This document shows positions 33,972 to 43,725 of a stretch of DNA of 64,000 nt, one piece after another. Within the stretch, counting starts at the first letter, position 1. Every line of letters starts with the position of its first letter. The notes beneath the pieces were generated by a model, which was not told the origin of the DNA, searched no databases, and saw nothing but the letters and a program-made list of their open reading frames with translations. The stretch covers positions 4,546,971-4,610,970 of the forward strand of contig OZ244776.1 in NCBI GenBank assembly GCA_965219515.1, given 5' to 3'. The DNA comes from Ilyomonas sp965219515. Lineage in GTDB: Bacteria > Bacteroidota > Bacteroidia > Chitinophagales > Chitinophagaceae. The position numbers and the translations under genes are program-made.

Positions 33972-35069
33972 ATGAAAAAACACGTATTGTTTCTTTCTGT
34001 TGCTTTCGCTTGTTCTGTTTTTGCAGAGGCGCAAGACTCCAGCGGCAAAGCAGCCGACCCCGGAATCGAAGTTGCCGGTGTAAGCATTACCGGCTCGGTA
34101 GATGTATATTATCGTTACAATTTCAACGATCCTAAAACGGCACCGTTCAACAGCTATACCAGCTTTACCGGATCGCAGAACTCTTTTGAATTGGGCATGG
34201 CAAGCCTGCAGGCGGCTCATAGCTTCGGGAAAGCAAGTGCCTTTGTTGATCTTGGTTTTGGCAGACGGGCAGAAGAATTTAATTACCCGGATGGCTCAAC
34301 TTCGGAAGGAAAAAACGGTTTTGTAACCTTAGCTGCCGTAAAGCAACTAAACGTCAGTTACGCTATTACGGACAAATTTAAACTTACGATGGGAAAATGG
34401 GCTACGCACATCGGCTATGAACTGGTGGATGCTTACCTGAACCGCAATTACAGCATGGATTACATGTTTTCGTACGGGCCGTTTTCGCACACCGGTTTGA
34501 AAGCTGACATTGGTTTGGGCGAAAAAAGCGCTTTGATGATCGGCATTGCCAACCCAACAGATAACGCCACTACCGTTTCTGCCCGCAAATTTGCGCTGGC
34601 GCAATTCAGCACAGCAACGAAAGATGACAAATTTAAAGCGTATGTAAATTATCAGGGCAGCTATGGTGGCAGCTTCAGTCTTACCCAGTTCGATCTTGTT
34701 TTAAATATTGCCGCTTCCGACCAGTTTGGTATCGGGTATAACGGAACGGTTCAATCTGTAAAACCCGACGGCGGTGATGGCAATGCCTGGTGGGGATCGG
34801 CTTTATACTTTAACTACGACCCGCTAAGCAATTTTGGTATTACGTTGCGCGGCGAATATTTCGATAATAAAAAAGGAGTATTGGATGTCGCCTTTGGCTC
34901 AACCAGTATCTTCGATGTTACACTTTCTCCCAACTTTAAAGTCGGAAATCTGACCATAATTCCCGAACTAAGATTGGATGCAGGCAAAGATGAAATCTTT
35001 GAAAAAAATGATGGCGGCACCACAAAAAGCACCGTAACGGGAATATTAGCGGCTACTTATCATTTTTAA
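33972..35069 (+). CDS. outer-membrane beta-barrel porin (OmpL-like/porin-2 type)
   Basis: 365 residues from the ATG at 33972, which gives a normal signal peptide (MKKHVLFLSVAFACSVFAEAQ); the frame is open 15 codons upstream. The mature part is a beta-barrel with ITGSVDVYYRYNFNDPK at the start, FKLTMGKWATHIGYELVDAYLN in the middle, and a last strand VTGILAATYHF ending in Phe, as needed for barrel insertion. It lies 36 bases before amtB, so it is probably the outer-membrane route for ammonium or small nitrogen compounds; that link is inferred. Confidence 0.85.
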   Translation: MKKHVLFLSVAFACSVFAEAQDSSGKAADPGIEVAGVSITGSVDVYYRYNFNDPKTAPFNSYTSFTGSQNSFELGMASLQAAHSFGKASAFVDLGFGRRAEEFNYPDGSTSEGKNGFVTLAAVKQLNVSYAITDKFKLTMGKWATHIGYELVDAYLNRNYSMDYMFSYGPFSHTGLKADIGLGEKSALMIGIANPTDNATTVSARKFALAQFSTATKDDKFKAYVNYQGSYGGSFSLTQFDLVLNIAASDQFGIGYNGTVQSVKPDGGDGNAWWGSALYFNYDPLSNFGITLRGEYFDNKKGVLDVAFGSTSIFDVTLSPNFKVGNLTIIPELRLDAGKDEIFEKNDGGTTKSTVTGILAATYHF

Positions 35070-35105
35070 ATTAAAAAACTACTTTTTACTACCAAATACC
35101 TGACA

Positions 35106-36527
35106 ATGAAAAAAATGAATTTTAAAAAAAGTAAATCTGTTATTACGTCCGGATGGACCGTCCTAATTTTTTTGGCAGTTACAGCCATAATTCCCATAGC
35201 TGGTTATTCGCAGGATGCTGCAGCGCCGGTGCCTGCTTTGCCGCAGGATGTAGCAAACATTATCTGGCTTTGTCTCACCGCATTTTTGGTGTTTTTTATG
35301 CAGGCCGGTTTTGCTTTGGTAGAATCGGGCATGACAAGAGCAAAAAACTCCGTCAATATCATGATGAAGAACCTGCTGGATTTTTGTTTCGGCTCCCTGC
35401 TTTTTTGGGCAGTGGGTTATGCCATCATGTATTCGAGCGGAGATTCAAATTATTTCGGGTTTGACAGCGCACTTGCCTTTTTAGGGTCTGCCAATGCACC
35501 TACCGATACGGCGGGTTACAGCATAAGCGCCGCCTGGCTGTTTCAGGTAGTATTTGCCGCTACGGCTGCTACCATTGTTTCGGGCGCCATGGCAGAAAGA
35601 ACAAAGCTTATTTCCTACATTATTTATTCCTGCGTAATATCAGCTATCGTTTACCCGATCAGCGGTCACTGGATTTGGGGTGGCGGCTGGCTGAGCGATA
35701 TGGGAATGCGTGATTTTGCCGGTTCCACAGTTGTGCATTCGGTGGGCGGCTGGGCGGCACTTGCCGGCGCCATTCTGGTGGGTCCACGCCTTGGCAAATA
35801 CAGAAAAGACGGCGGTGTAAACGAAATTCGTCCGCACAATTTGCCCATCGCAGCGCTCGGAGTATTTATTCTTTGGTTTGGCTGGTATGGTTTCAATCCG
35901 GGCTCGACATTGGTAGCGGTAAGCGGTGTTTCTCATATTGCGGTTACAACTACATTGGCCGCAGCCGGAGGCGCTGTTGCTGCCTTAATTACTTCGTGGT
36001 TACGATTTAAAAAACCCGATTTACCCATGACGTTAAACGGAACACTGGCAGGTTTGGTAGCCATCACCGCTCCCTGTGCTTCCGTAAGCACGGGCAGCGC
36101 CGTAATTATCGGTTTAATTGCTGGTGTGCTGGTATTTTTCAGTTGTTTGTTTTTTGAGAGAACGTTGAAAATAGACGATCCCGTTGGTGCTGTTAGCGTA
36201 CATGGAATTTGCGGCGCTTTCGGAACATTAGCGGTGGGATTGTTTGGTCAGCATGCCATAGATGCACAATACTGGACAGAAGATACCGCCATTAAAGACG
36301 GGCTGTTTTTCGGCGGCGGCTGGACGCAGCTTGGCATTCAGGCAGCAGGTGTGTTTTCGGTAATGATATATGTTTTTGTAGCCATGTTTATAGTTTTCTT
36401 TATCATTAAAAAAACAATCGGGCTGCGCGTCAGCGATGCCGAGCAGATTGAAGGTTTGGATCTTGGCGAGCACGGCAATGTAGCTTACGGAGGTTTTGTT
36501 TTTGAAGAAACGGTGGTTGTAGATTAA
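35106..36527 (+). CDS. amtB: ammonium transporter, Amt family
   Basis: 473 residues, eleven or twelve membrane helices. The N-terminus (WTVLIFLAVTAIIPIAGYSQ) looks like a cleavable signal peptide, as in E. coli AmtB. The twin histidines of the pore are H211 (STVVHSVGGW) and H366 (SVHGICGAFG). FALVESGMTRAKNSVNIMMKNL and DFAGSTVVHSVGGWAAL are family signatures. It imports ammonium or ammonia. The usual PII gene (glnK) is not next to it. A strong terminator follows. Confidence 0.96.
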   Translation: MKKMNFKKSKSVITSGWTVLIFLAVTAIIPIAGYSQDAAAPVPALPQDVANIIWLCLTAFLVFFMQAGFALVESGMTRAKNSVNIMMKNLLDFCFGSLLFWAVGYAIMYSSGDSNYFGFDSALAFLGSANAPTDTAGYSISAAWLFQVVFAATAATIVSGAMAERTKLISYIIYSCVISAIVYPISGHWIWGGGWLSDMGMRDFAGSTVVHSVGGWAALAGAILVGPRLGKYRKDGGVNEIRPHNLPIAALGVFILWFGWYGFNPGSTLVAVSGVSHIAVTTTLAAAGGAVAALITSWLRFKKPDLPMTLNGTLAGLVAITAPCASVSTGSAVIIGLIAGVLVFFSCLFFERTLKIDDPVGAVSVHGICGAFGTLAVGLFGQHAIDAQYWTEDTAIKDGLFFGGGWTQLGIQAAGVFSVMIYVFVAMFIVFFIIKKTIGLRVSDAEQIEGLDLGEHGNVAYGGFVFEETVVVD

Positions 36528-36544
36528 TTTGTTTACTTAAAAAC

Positions 36545-36579
36545 AGGCTGTCTCGTCTTTTGAGACAGCCTCTTTTTTG
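36545..36579 (+). terminator. rho-independent terminator after amtB
   Basis: A perfect 10-base stem, AGGCTGTCTC (36545-36554) and GAGACAGCCT (36562-36571), followed by CTTTTTTG, 18 bases after the amtB stop. Confidence 0.9.
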
Positions 36580-37010
36580 TTTATAAAAAATAATAAGCTT
36601 TTGTAAATATAATTGTATTTATTTATACCTAATAATATTACATATATTAAAAAAAATTTTTTTAAAAGTGCACTTTCTTTATTTGATAAAATTTCCTAAA
36701 CCATAAAAACGAAAAAAGGATTTCTACAACCGGAAATAAGTTTCATCTTTTTTGTAAAAATTTCGTATGCGCGGCTATGAAATAATCAATACATTATAAT
36801 TTTTATAAATAAATGCTATTTAAGTGTAATTATCCACAAACAATAAATTTTTATAAATTTTAAAAACTTTAAAAGGAAAAAAATATAAAAAACCTCTGAT
36901 CCTAATCTTTTTTTGAAACTATTCTTTATTTTTGACCATCAATAATTCATAATAAATAATTTATTATTTGTTATAGAAACCATAAGCAAGAATCAACAAA
37001 AGCAAGCGCC
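36580..37010. other. 431-base AT-rich intergenic region before nhaA
   Basis: Very AT-rich, with A and T runs throughout and no open frame or hairpin. TTTTTGACCATC at about 36930 may be part of a -33 region for nhaA, but no matching -7 box at the right spacing was found. Confidence 0.5.
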
Positions 37011-38234
37011 GTGAAAAAACCGATTTCTCATATCTTTTCTCCATTGCGGGATTTTTTTAATGATAGCCGGGCGGGTGGCATATTATTAATTTTATGCACT
37101 GCCGCCTCTTTGGTTATCGCCAATACCGCTTCTCTACAAAACGGCTACATCAATTTCTGGCAAACAGACATGTCAGTCCCTTTTATTCATTTACCCGAAA
37201 ATCCGCTTACCTGGGTAAATGATTTGTTTATGGCATTTTTTTTCTTTTTTGTGGGAATGGAAATTAAACGGGAAATTACCATTGGTGAGCTGTCAACCGT
37301 AAAAAAATCAATGTTACCGATTGTCGCTGCTTTAGGTGGCATGATTTGTCCGGCCATTATTTTCTGGTTGTTTAACGGCGGCACAGAATTCCGGCATGGC
37401 TGGGGCATTCCAATGGCTACCGATATCGCATTCTCTTTGGCTATCCTTTCGCTTCTCGGAAAAAGAGTTCCGGTACAGTTAAAAATATTTCTGGCAGCCT
37501 TAGCCATTATAGATGATTTGGGTGCCGTTATTACCATTGCTATTTTTTATTCTTCTACTTTGAATTTACTGTATCTCGGTGGCGGGCTGTTGTGTTTTTT
37601 AGCCGTTTTGATGTTAAATAAACTGAAGCCAAAAGCAACCATATTCTACGTAATACCTGCCGTTTTACTTTGGTATTGTCTTTTTAATTCCGGCATTCAT
37701 GCTACCATTGCCGGTGTGGTAATGGCTTTCACAATGCCGTTGGACAAACTGGCGAAAGTGGAACACCTGCTTCATAAGCCTGTCAACTTTTTCATCATGC
37801 CTTTGTTTGCTTTGGCAAATACGGCAATCATTTTACCGTCTTCTTTTTCGGGTGTTTATACAAGCTCAATTGCATACGGAATTGCGTTTGGCTTATTTAT
37901 CGGTAAACCGGTGGGTATTTTTCTGTTTTCTTTTCTTGCTTCCAAAACCGGCCTGGCAGATATGCCGAATCACTCTTCTTACAAGCAACTTGTGGGTGTT
38001 GGCATGTTGGGCGGCATTGGCTTTACCATGTCTATTTTTACATCTTCGCTGGCTTACAATTTGCCCGAATTGCTGGTTATATCTAAGGTTGCTATTATTA
38101 CGGCTTCCATTGCCTCAAGCGTTATCGGGTATATTTATTTATCAAGATTTCAGCCGGTTGCATTGCCGGCAAAAGAAACGAAAGAGATTTATCAGGAAAC
38201 TGAAAAATTCAATCCCGAAATGGCGATCGGATAA
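37011..38234 (+). CDS. nhaA: Na+/H+ antiporter NhaA
   Basis: 407 residues, eleven to twelve helices. The essential paired aspartates are D168-D169 in LAIIDDLGAVITIAIFYS. Other NhaA blocks are SRAGGILLILCTAASLVIANT, NDLFMAFFFFFVGMEIKREI, GWGIPMATDIAFSLAILSLLG, HATIAGVVMAF and GVGMLGGIGFTMSIFTSSLAY. The start is GTG at 37011 (gtgaaaaaaccg). It exports sodium in exchange for protons at alkaline pH. It has its own terminator and is not clearly linked to the nitrogen genes upstream. Confidence 0.96.
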   Translation: MKKPISHIFSPLRDFFNDSRAGGILLILCTAASLVIANTASLQNGYINFWQTDMSVPFIHLPENPLTWVNDLFMAFFFFFVGMEIKREITIGELSTVKKSMLPIVAALGGMICPAIIFWLFNGGTEFRHGWGIPMATDIAFSLAILSLLGKRVPVQLKIFLAALAIIDDLGAVITIAIFYSSTLNLLYLGGGLLCFLAVLMLNKLKPKATIFYVIPAVLLWYCLFNSGIHATIAGVVMAFTMPLDKLAKVEHLLHKPVNFFIMPLFALANTAIILPSSFSGVYTSSIAYGIAFGLFIGKPVGIFLFSFLASKTGLADMPNHSSYKQLVGVGMLGGIGFTMSIFTSSLAYNLPELLVISKVAIITASIASSVIGYIYLSRFQPVALPAKETKEIYQETEKFNPEMAIG

Positions 38235-38275
38235 TAGAATCTTTTATTTTTATACGATTGGATTTCTGATATACT

Positions 38276-38302
38276 AATGCCGCATTTTTTGCGGCATTTT
38301 TC
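38276..38302 (+). terminator. rho-independent terminator after nhaA
   Basis: AATGCCGCA (38276-38284) and TGCGGCATT (38290-38298), nine perfect pairs with a T5 loop, then TTT. Confidence 0.85.
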
Positions 38303-38400
38303 ATGAATGTCAAAAAGTGATTTACAGCTTTTTAATTCAAAATAAATTTGCCATACAAAAATTCATGGTCTTTTTGCATATAAATTTTTTTATTTTTACA

Positions 38401-38419
38401 AAGCAGGTTTCGCCTGCTT
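38401..38419 (+). other. small hairpin in the leader of the gene at 38426
   Basis: AAGCAGG and CCTGCTT form a seven-pair stem with a TTTCG loop, six bases before the ATG. It would cover the ribosome entry region, so it may limit translation; it may also be chance. Confidence 0.3.
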
Positions 38420-38425
38420 CCTTGT

Positions 38426-38881
38426 ATGAAAGTCGTTTGCTTATCCATATTGCTTCTGCTTTGCTATTTCTCTTATTCTCAAACTAAGGAAAATTTCAAT
38501 AGTAAAACTTCCGTACCGGTCGGGCAATGTATGGATGGTACCGTTCTGCATACGCGGCTTGAGTATTCGGTTACAAAAGAGGATACGCTTTTTACGTTGC
38601 TTGTTCGAAACGAGCAGCACCCTGATGCGGCAGATTACCAGGGCATCAGATTTTCGGGCGGCAACCATGCGGTAAATCAATTGTACGATATCATCAAATC
38701 TGTATTTACAGACAAAAAAAGAATGCAAAGAAATTACAGCATAACCATAACCTTAGGTAAAAAGTTGGTTGTAATTGGCACAACGAAAATATTAAGATCG
38801 GTTTGCGCTGTTGTTTATCTGCCAACGGGGTATTGTTATTTAACCGAGAGACAGGTAGATCAGGTATTTGGAAAAATCTGA
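38426..38881 (+). CDS. exported protein of unknown function
   Basis: 151 residues with a clear signal peptide (MKVVCLSILLLLCYFSYSQ). The mature part has a run of beta-strands (TVLHTRLEYSVTKEDTLFTLLVRN) and a helix (NHAVNQLYDIIKSVFTDKKR), then SITITLGKKLVVIGTTKILRSV and a second Cys near CAVVYLPTGYCYLT. No family was recognised. It stands alone, with its own short leader. Confidence 0.6.
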   Translation: MKVVCLSILLLLCYFSYSQTKENFNSKTSVPVGQCMDGTVLHTRLEYSVTKEDTLFTLLVRNEQHPDAADYQGIRFSGGNHAVNQLYDIIKSVFTDKKRMQRNYSITITLGKKLVVIGTTKILRSVCAVVYLPTGYCYLTERQVDQVFGKI

Positions 38882-39050
38882 TACATCAAGAATATGCCGC
38901 TTGCCTTACATCAGATTTTACAGGTTGTTTTGGCTTTCAATCAGATAAACAATCAGTATCGTTTGACGTTGCATTTTTTCTCAAAAAGCTGATTGCTGTT
39001 TCTAACGAACCGTACAAAAAGTACTATAATCATTGAAAAATTACAACCGT

Positions 39051-39779
39051 ATGAAGAAACTTATGTTGCTCACCTGGCTTATATTTCCTTTGCTAAGCAA
39101 TTGCCAGCAGTTGCAGGGCGCGCAATACAAAGGCGCCGATGGAATTCAGCATGATTTTATTATTTATAACGGAAAAGGCGAACCCATTCCTGTGGGAGAT
39201 CATTCTAACATTGAAGGCAGTCCGTTTTTACAAAATCAATGGGCGTTTGGCATGGTAAAATTGACCAATGGCAATGTTATTTCCGATTCGGCTATCAACT
39301 ATTCGTTGTATAACGATAAATTGTTTTTTAAAAGAAATGGAAATATGTACCCGGTTAATTATCCGGTAAAAGAATTTTCGATACAATCTGCGGAAGATTC
39401 GGTTGCATTGAAAACGTATCATTTTATAAACGGATTTCCCGGCATTGGCAGAAACGACAGTTCAACATTTTATGAAGTATTATACGAGGGCAATTTGTTA
39501 ACTCTTTTGCGATGGCAGCACAAAAAAATAAGAGAAACTACCAAATACAACGGACCTTTTGAAAGCGAATATTTTCCGGTTCAGGAATATTTTATTTTTT
39601 ATCCAAAAGAGAATAGAATGGTTTCATTGGGAGGTAAAGCCAATGTAAATACCGTAAAAAAGAAGCTGCCGCATTTTTCTGATCAGATTAAAGTTTATTT
39701 ATCAGCCAATAAACCAGATGCAGGAAAAGACAGTAGTTTAATTCAATTGTTTTCTTTTCTTGATGCTGCAAAACCATAG
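39051..39779 (+). CDS. putative lipoprotein of unknown function
   Basis: 242 residues from the ATG at 39051; an upstream TTG at 39033 would add six residues and spoil the signal peptide. MKKLMLLTWLIFPLLSNC is a lipoprotein signal with lipobox LLSNC. The mature part has no recognised domain; it contains IPVGDHSNIEGSPFLQNQW, VALKTYHFINGFPGIGRND and FPVQEYFIFYPKENRM. It lies 170 bases after the previous orphan gene and may form a unit with it. Confidence 0.6.
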   Translation: MKKLMLLTWLIFPLLSNCQQLQGAQYKGADGIQHDFIIYNGKGEPIPVGDHSNIEGSPFLQNQWAFGMVKLTNGNVISDSAINYSLYNDKLFFKRNGNMYPVNYPVKEFSIQSAEDSVALKTYHFINGFPGIGRNDSSTFYEVLYEGNLLTLLRWQHKKIRETTKYNGPFESEYFPVQEYFIFYPKENRMVSLGGKANVNTVKKKLPHFSDQIKVYLSANKPDAGKDSSLIQLFSFLDAAKP

Positions 39780-40003
39780 TATTTATCGCCCTTTTTCAAA
39801 GGGAAATAGCGGCAGGTTTATTTTTTTGAGGAAAACAGTAGCCAATGCTGTTTTGGCATATTCATCGATGTGTAAAGGCATCAGATGAAGAAGTAAATGT
39901 AAAAGGCAAATGACTTCTTTCCATGGCCAATTGCCTGCATTCTGATGCGGAAGCTGTATTTTTCGATATTGAATTTTTGCATTGCACATTTACACATGCA
40001 ATC

Positions 40004-41106
40004 GGCTTTGTTGCATGAATCAATTTATAAGGTTTAAATAACCTATCCTGGAATCGTTAAGCTACTTTTACGCTTATTGGTTTGCTTGTTTTCAATGTTA
40101 TGTTTAATATTTTGCAACCAATTCTTACTTCTGTGAGTTGATTTTCTTTTCGTCTTGCCAATAACTTATCACCCACAATTGTTTTGTACCTGAACATCGT
40201 GGTTTCCGCTTTACTCCGCTGGTGATAACGGGTTTGAATTTTCCATTCTTTTCGTCCTGTTTCCCCTATCGTTTCTATAGCTCTATCCCTTTGTTGTAAA
40301 CAGGCATCCCCTTTTTTACTCATCACTGCGTTTTTCCTTGGCGGTATAACCTGTTCTATATTGTCTTTTGCCAACCGTTTACGCACCTTCTTTTTATCGT
40401 AAGCACCGTCGCCTGTAAAACTTTTTACTTCCTTTTTGATCTGTGTCAATAAGGCATCCACTTCAGTGGCGTCATCAACCGCATTGGTAGTCAGTGTTAC
40501 CGCTTCCACCTGTTGTGTCTGTTCATCCACTGCCACATGCAGTTTCATCCAGGTGCGGTGCTTGCCCGCTCCATGTTTGCGAACTTTCCATTCCCCTTCT
40601 CCATATACCTTCAGACCCGTGCTGTCAACCACTATATCTGTAACCGTTCTGTTGCTCCCTCCTGTCTGCAGCTTCACATCCAAAGCCTTGCTGCGCCTGC
40701 AGATTACACTGTAATGGGGCACTTTTACATCTGCTTTTGTCAGTTTGAAAAAACTGCACATAAAGCCTTCCGTTTGCCGCAATGCCAAGTGGTATATCTT
40801 ACGGATGGTAAGGCATATTTCTATAGCCCTATCACTGTATTGCTTCTGACCCCCACGCCTGTTCCCCTCACGGGGAGCTTTCCAATGATCTGCAATGTCT
40901 TTCTCTATCCATAAACACAAAGACCCGCGTTGCTGTAATCCATTATTGTAAGCCGACCAGTTTCTGACTTTGTACTTATCTTTACTCATCAGGTATAGAT
41001 TGTGTTGTTAATGATGTTGTAACCACTAACTAACTAATCTATGCCTGTTCTTTTTTATAAGTGAATAACTATCGCTCATCTTTATATTTATTCATGCAAC
41101 AACGCC
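40004..41106 (-). mobile_element. IS5-family insertion sequence, IS903-like group, complete
   Basis: 1103 bp. The ends GGCTTTGTTGCATGAATCAA (from 40004) and, read inward from 41106, GGCGTTGTTGCATGAATAAA match at 18 of 20 bases and resemble the ends of IS903 (GGCTTTGTTG). The element is flanked by a perfect 9-bp target duplication, CATGCAATC (39995-40003 and 41107-41115), the length made by IS903. It carries one intact transposase. It lies between two genes and does not break a recognisable one. Confidence 0.92.
40057..40989 (-). CDS. IS5-family transposase (IS903 group, DDE)
   Basis: 310 residues, full length. The N-terminal part (KYKVRNWSAYNNGLQQRGSLCLWIEKDI) is the DUF772-like start of IS5 transposases. 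The catalytic residues are D in VVDSTGLKVYGEGEW, D in FTGDGAYDKKKV, and E in RSKAETTMFRYKTIVGD (the Y-x2-R-S-K-A-E-x5-Y-K motif). No frameshift was seen, so the element may be active. It reads on the minus strand. Confidence 0.95.
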   Translation of the reverse strand: MSKDKYKVRNWSAYNNGLQQRGSLCLWIEKDIADHWKAPREGNRRGGQKQYSDRAIEICLTIRKIYHLALRQTEGFMCSFFKLTKADVKVPHYSVICRRSKALDVKLQTGGSNRTVTDIVVDSTGLKVYGEGEWKVRKHGAGKHRTWMKLHVAVDEQTQQVEAVTLTTNAVDDATEVDALLTQIKKEVKSFTGDGAYDKKKVRKRLAKDNIEQVIPPRKNAVMSKKGDACLQQRDRAIETIGETGRKEWKIQTRYHQRSKAETTMFRYKTIVGDKLLARRKENQLTEVRIGCKILNITLKTSKPISVKVA

Positions 41107-41115
41107 CATGCAATC

Positions 41116-41520
41116 TAAAAAAAATCATGATTTTGATTTATTGCATTGCTAAGCAGCGTGTAAAATCATATTTCCTTTATCTTATATTTTTATTTCATCA
41201 TCGTTGTATTTATTCATTTTACCCGAACGTGCATTATTCCGGCAACCGCATTTCATTGCAGTAACAGTACTGTTTATGATTGCAATAATTTATTTTTTAC
41301 TTATTACTGTTGATGAAATAATGCCAAAGAATTAATAAAAAGAAATGTGGAAAAACAAAAGTGATTTGTGAAAATTTATGACAGGCTGTTGAATATGTAT
41401 GGTATTTCTCATGAATCTGTTTTATTTGTTAAATGAAAGACTTTGTTGGCTGTTTACATGTTTTTAACGGATTCATTTTTGCACAAAAATTTATAACGAA
41501 AAAAGTAAAATTAGCCATCT
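41116..41520. other. 405-base intergenic region before the catalase gene
   Basis: AT-rich, with no credible open frame; an ORF at 41061-41264 spans the IS end and has no family look. CATTTTTG at about 41477 is one base off the -7 consensus and may be the catalase promoter. No OxyR-like or other operator could be identified. Confidence 0.45.
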
Positions 41521-43704
41521 ATGGAAAACAAAAAAGACATGACAAACGAAACAGCTGACAATGTAAAAATCAGCGACCTTTCAAAAGATGTTGAAAACGC
41601 ACAGAACCAGTTTTTAACTACAAATCAGGGCTTGCGCGTTAATGATGATTTCAACCAGCTTAAAGCCGGCCCGCGTGGCGCTACGCTGCTCGAAGATTTT
41701 ATTTACCGCGAAAAAATGACACACTTCGATCATGAGCGAATACCTGAGCGCGTGGTTCATGCACGTGGTGTGGGCGCACACGGCGTTTTTAAATTGTATG
41801 AGCCCTTGAATGAGTTTACAAAAGCTGGTTTTTTAACCGATACTTCGCGTGAAACACCTCTGTTTGTGAGGTTTTCAACGGTAGCCGGCTCGCGTGGTTC
41901 CAGCGATCTGGCGCGCGATGTACGCGGCTTTGCCGTAAAGTTTTATACCGAAGAAGGCAACTTCGATCTGGTGGGCAATAACATCCCCGTGTTCTTCATT
42001 CAGGATGCTACAAAATTCCCCGATTTTATTCATGCCGTGAAGCCCGAGCCGCACAACGAAATACCGCAGGCAGCATCGGCGCACGATACGTTTTACGACT
42101 TCATTTCGCTGATGCCTGAAAGCATACACATGCTGATGTGGGTAATGAGCGACCGTGCGCTTCCACGTAGTTTACGTATGATGGAAGGCTTTGGCGTTCA
42201 CACATTTCGTTTGGTGAATGATGAAGGCAAGTCCTGCTTTGTAAAATTTCATTGGAAACCTTTGCTGGGCGTGCATTCCGTGGCGTGGACAGAAGCGCAG
42301 GGAATATCTGGAAAAGACCCCGATTTTCATCGCCGCGATTTGTGGGAAGCCATTGAAAACGGCGATTATCCTGAATGGGAACTGGGCCTGCAGATTGTAC
42401 CCGAAGAAGATGAATTTAAGTATGAGTTTGATTTGCTGGATGCCACCAAACTGATACCCGAAGAATTAGTTCCGGTAAGACGTGTGGGCAAGATGACGCT
42501 CAACAGAAACGTAGATAATTATTTTGCCGAAACCGAACAGGTCGCGTTTCATTTAGGTCATGTGGTGCCGGGCATTGATTTTACAAACGATCCATTGTTG
42601 CAGGGCAGATTGTTTTCTTATACCGATACGCAGTTGCTTCGTCTTGGCGGACCAAATTTTCATCAGATACCCATTAACCGTTCCGTTGCGCCGGTTCACA
42701 ACAACCAGCGTGATGGATTGCATCAGCATACCATTAACAAAGGTGGCGTAAGTTATAGTCCCAATTCAATTGGCGGCGGGTGCCCTTACCAGGCTATGAT
42801 GAGCCAGGGCGGATTTACATCTTACGCGGAAAAAATTGATGCAAAAAAAGTGCGTGAACGAAGCCGTAGTTTCTTTGATCATTACAGTCAGGCGCGATTG
42901 TTTTTTAACAGCCAGAGCGAGCCGGAGCAAATGCACATCATTAAAGCCCTGACGTTTGAGTTGGGCAAAGTGAATCGTAAGGAGATAAAGCTGCGACTGC
43001 TGCGCCAACTCAACCAGATTGATAATTATTTAGCTACAGAAGTGGCTTATGGCATTGGCTTGCAAGTGCCTGCCGATAGCGATGAACCACTCAATGCAGG
43101 CGTGCCCGCTGATGCCGATGTAGCGGCTTATCAGCCTTATAAAGCCGAAAGTTCCGTTGCTAAAAGCGATGCTTTGAGTATGAAGAACACAATAAAAAAT
43201 ACCATCAAAACAAGAAAGATTGCATTTCTTACGGCAGATGGTGTAAACGATACAAGCGTAATGATGATGAAAGCCGCTCTGGAGAAGGGAGGCGCGATGG
43301 CAAAAATCATTGCTCCGCGCGGCGGCTTTGTTTTGTCTGAAAACGGTAAACAGATACCGGTTGATGAAAGCTATCTTACAGCGGCTTCTGTATTGTATGA
43401 TGCTGTGTATGTACCCGGCGGCGCAGGTAGCGTGGCAACGATAGCTGCAGATGCCGATGCGGTTCAGTTTTTAAATGAAGCTTTTAAACATTGCAAAGCC
43501 ATTGCAGCCGACACCGATGCAATGAATGCATTGGCGGTTACTTATTTTGCAAATAAATTGCCGGATAACAAAACGGATATCGTGGTAACTAAAGAAGGTA
43601 TTATCATTGGCAGCGATGCAAAGCAAATGTCTGAACCATTTATCGAAGCCATTGCGCAGCACCGTTTTTGGGAGAGAGAAACGGCGCGGAAAGTGCCTGC
43701 ATAA
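41521..43704 (+). CDS. large-subunit (clade 2, HPII-type) catalase
   Basis: 727 residues. The core has the catalytic His 80 in ERVVHARGVGAHGVF, the distal Asn in LVGNNIPVFFIQDATKFPDFIHAV, and the haem-ligand Tyr 367 in RLFSYTDTQLLRLG. The last 160 residues form the DJ-1/PfpI-like domain of HPII catalases (RKIAFLTADGVNDTSVMMMKAALEKGGAM; VLYDAVYVPGGAGSVATI). It breaks hydrogen peroxide into water and oxygen. It lies alone and is followed by its own terminator. In E. coli the gene is katE; here the name is not assigned because paralogues are common. Confidence 0.95.
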   Translation: MENKKDMTNETADNVKISDLSKDVENAQNQFLTTNQGLRVNDDFNQLKAGPRGATLLEDFIYREKMTHFDHERIPERVVHARGVGAHGVFKLYEPLNEFTKAGFLTDTSRETPLFVRFSTVAGSRGSSDLARDVRGFAVKFYTEEGNFDLVGNNIPVFFIQDATKFPDFIHAVKPEPHNEIPQAASAHDTFYDFISLMPESIHMLMWVMSDRALPRSLRMMEGFGVHTFRLVNDEGKSCFVKFHWKPLLGVHSVAWTEAQGISGKDPDFHRRDLWEAIENGDYPEWELGLQIVPEEDEFKYEFDLLDATKLIPEELVPVRRVGKMTLNRNVDNYFAETEQVAFHLGHVVPGIDFTNDPLLQGRLFSYTDTQLLRLGGPNFHQIPINRSVAPVHNNQRDGLHQHTINKGGVSYSPNSIGGGCPYQAMMSQGGFTSYAEKIDAKKVRERSRSFFDHYSQARLFFNSQSEPEQMHIIKALTFELGKVNRKEIKLRLLRQLNQIDNYLATEVAYGIGLQVPADSDEPLNAGVPADADVAAYQPYKAESSVAKSDALSMKNTIKNTIKTRKIAFLTADGVNDTSVMMMKAALEKGGAMAKIIAPRGGFVLSENGKQIPVDESYLTAASVLYDAVYVPGGAGSVATIAADADAVQFLNEAFKHCKAIAADTDAMNALAVTYFANKLPDNKTDIVVTKEGIIIGSDAKQMSEPFIEAIAQHRFWERETARKVPA

Positions 43705-43725
43705 AACAATCATTTCATAAAATAG

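Noticed and set aside
39790..39805. CCCTTT-TTC-AAAGGG hairpin after the gene at 39051
   Set aside because: A short AT-ended stem with no T run in either direction; not convincing as a terminator.
39783..39989. 68-codon minus-strand open frame beside the IS
   Set aside because: No family look, no start context, and rejoining the DNA across the IS does not extend it into a longer frame.
41061..41264. Open frame spanning the right IS end
   Set aside because: Runs across the IS boundary and is composed of AT-driven codons; no recognisable protein.
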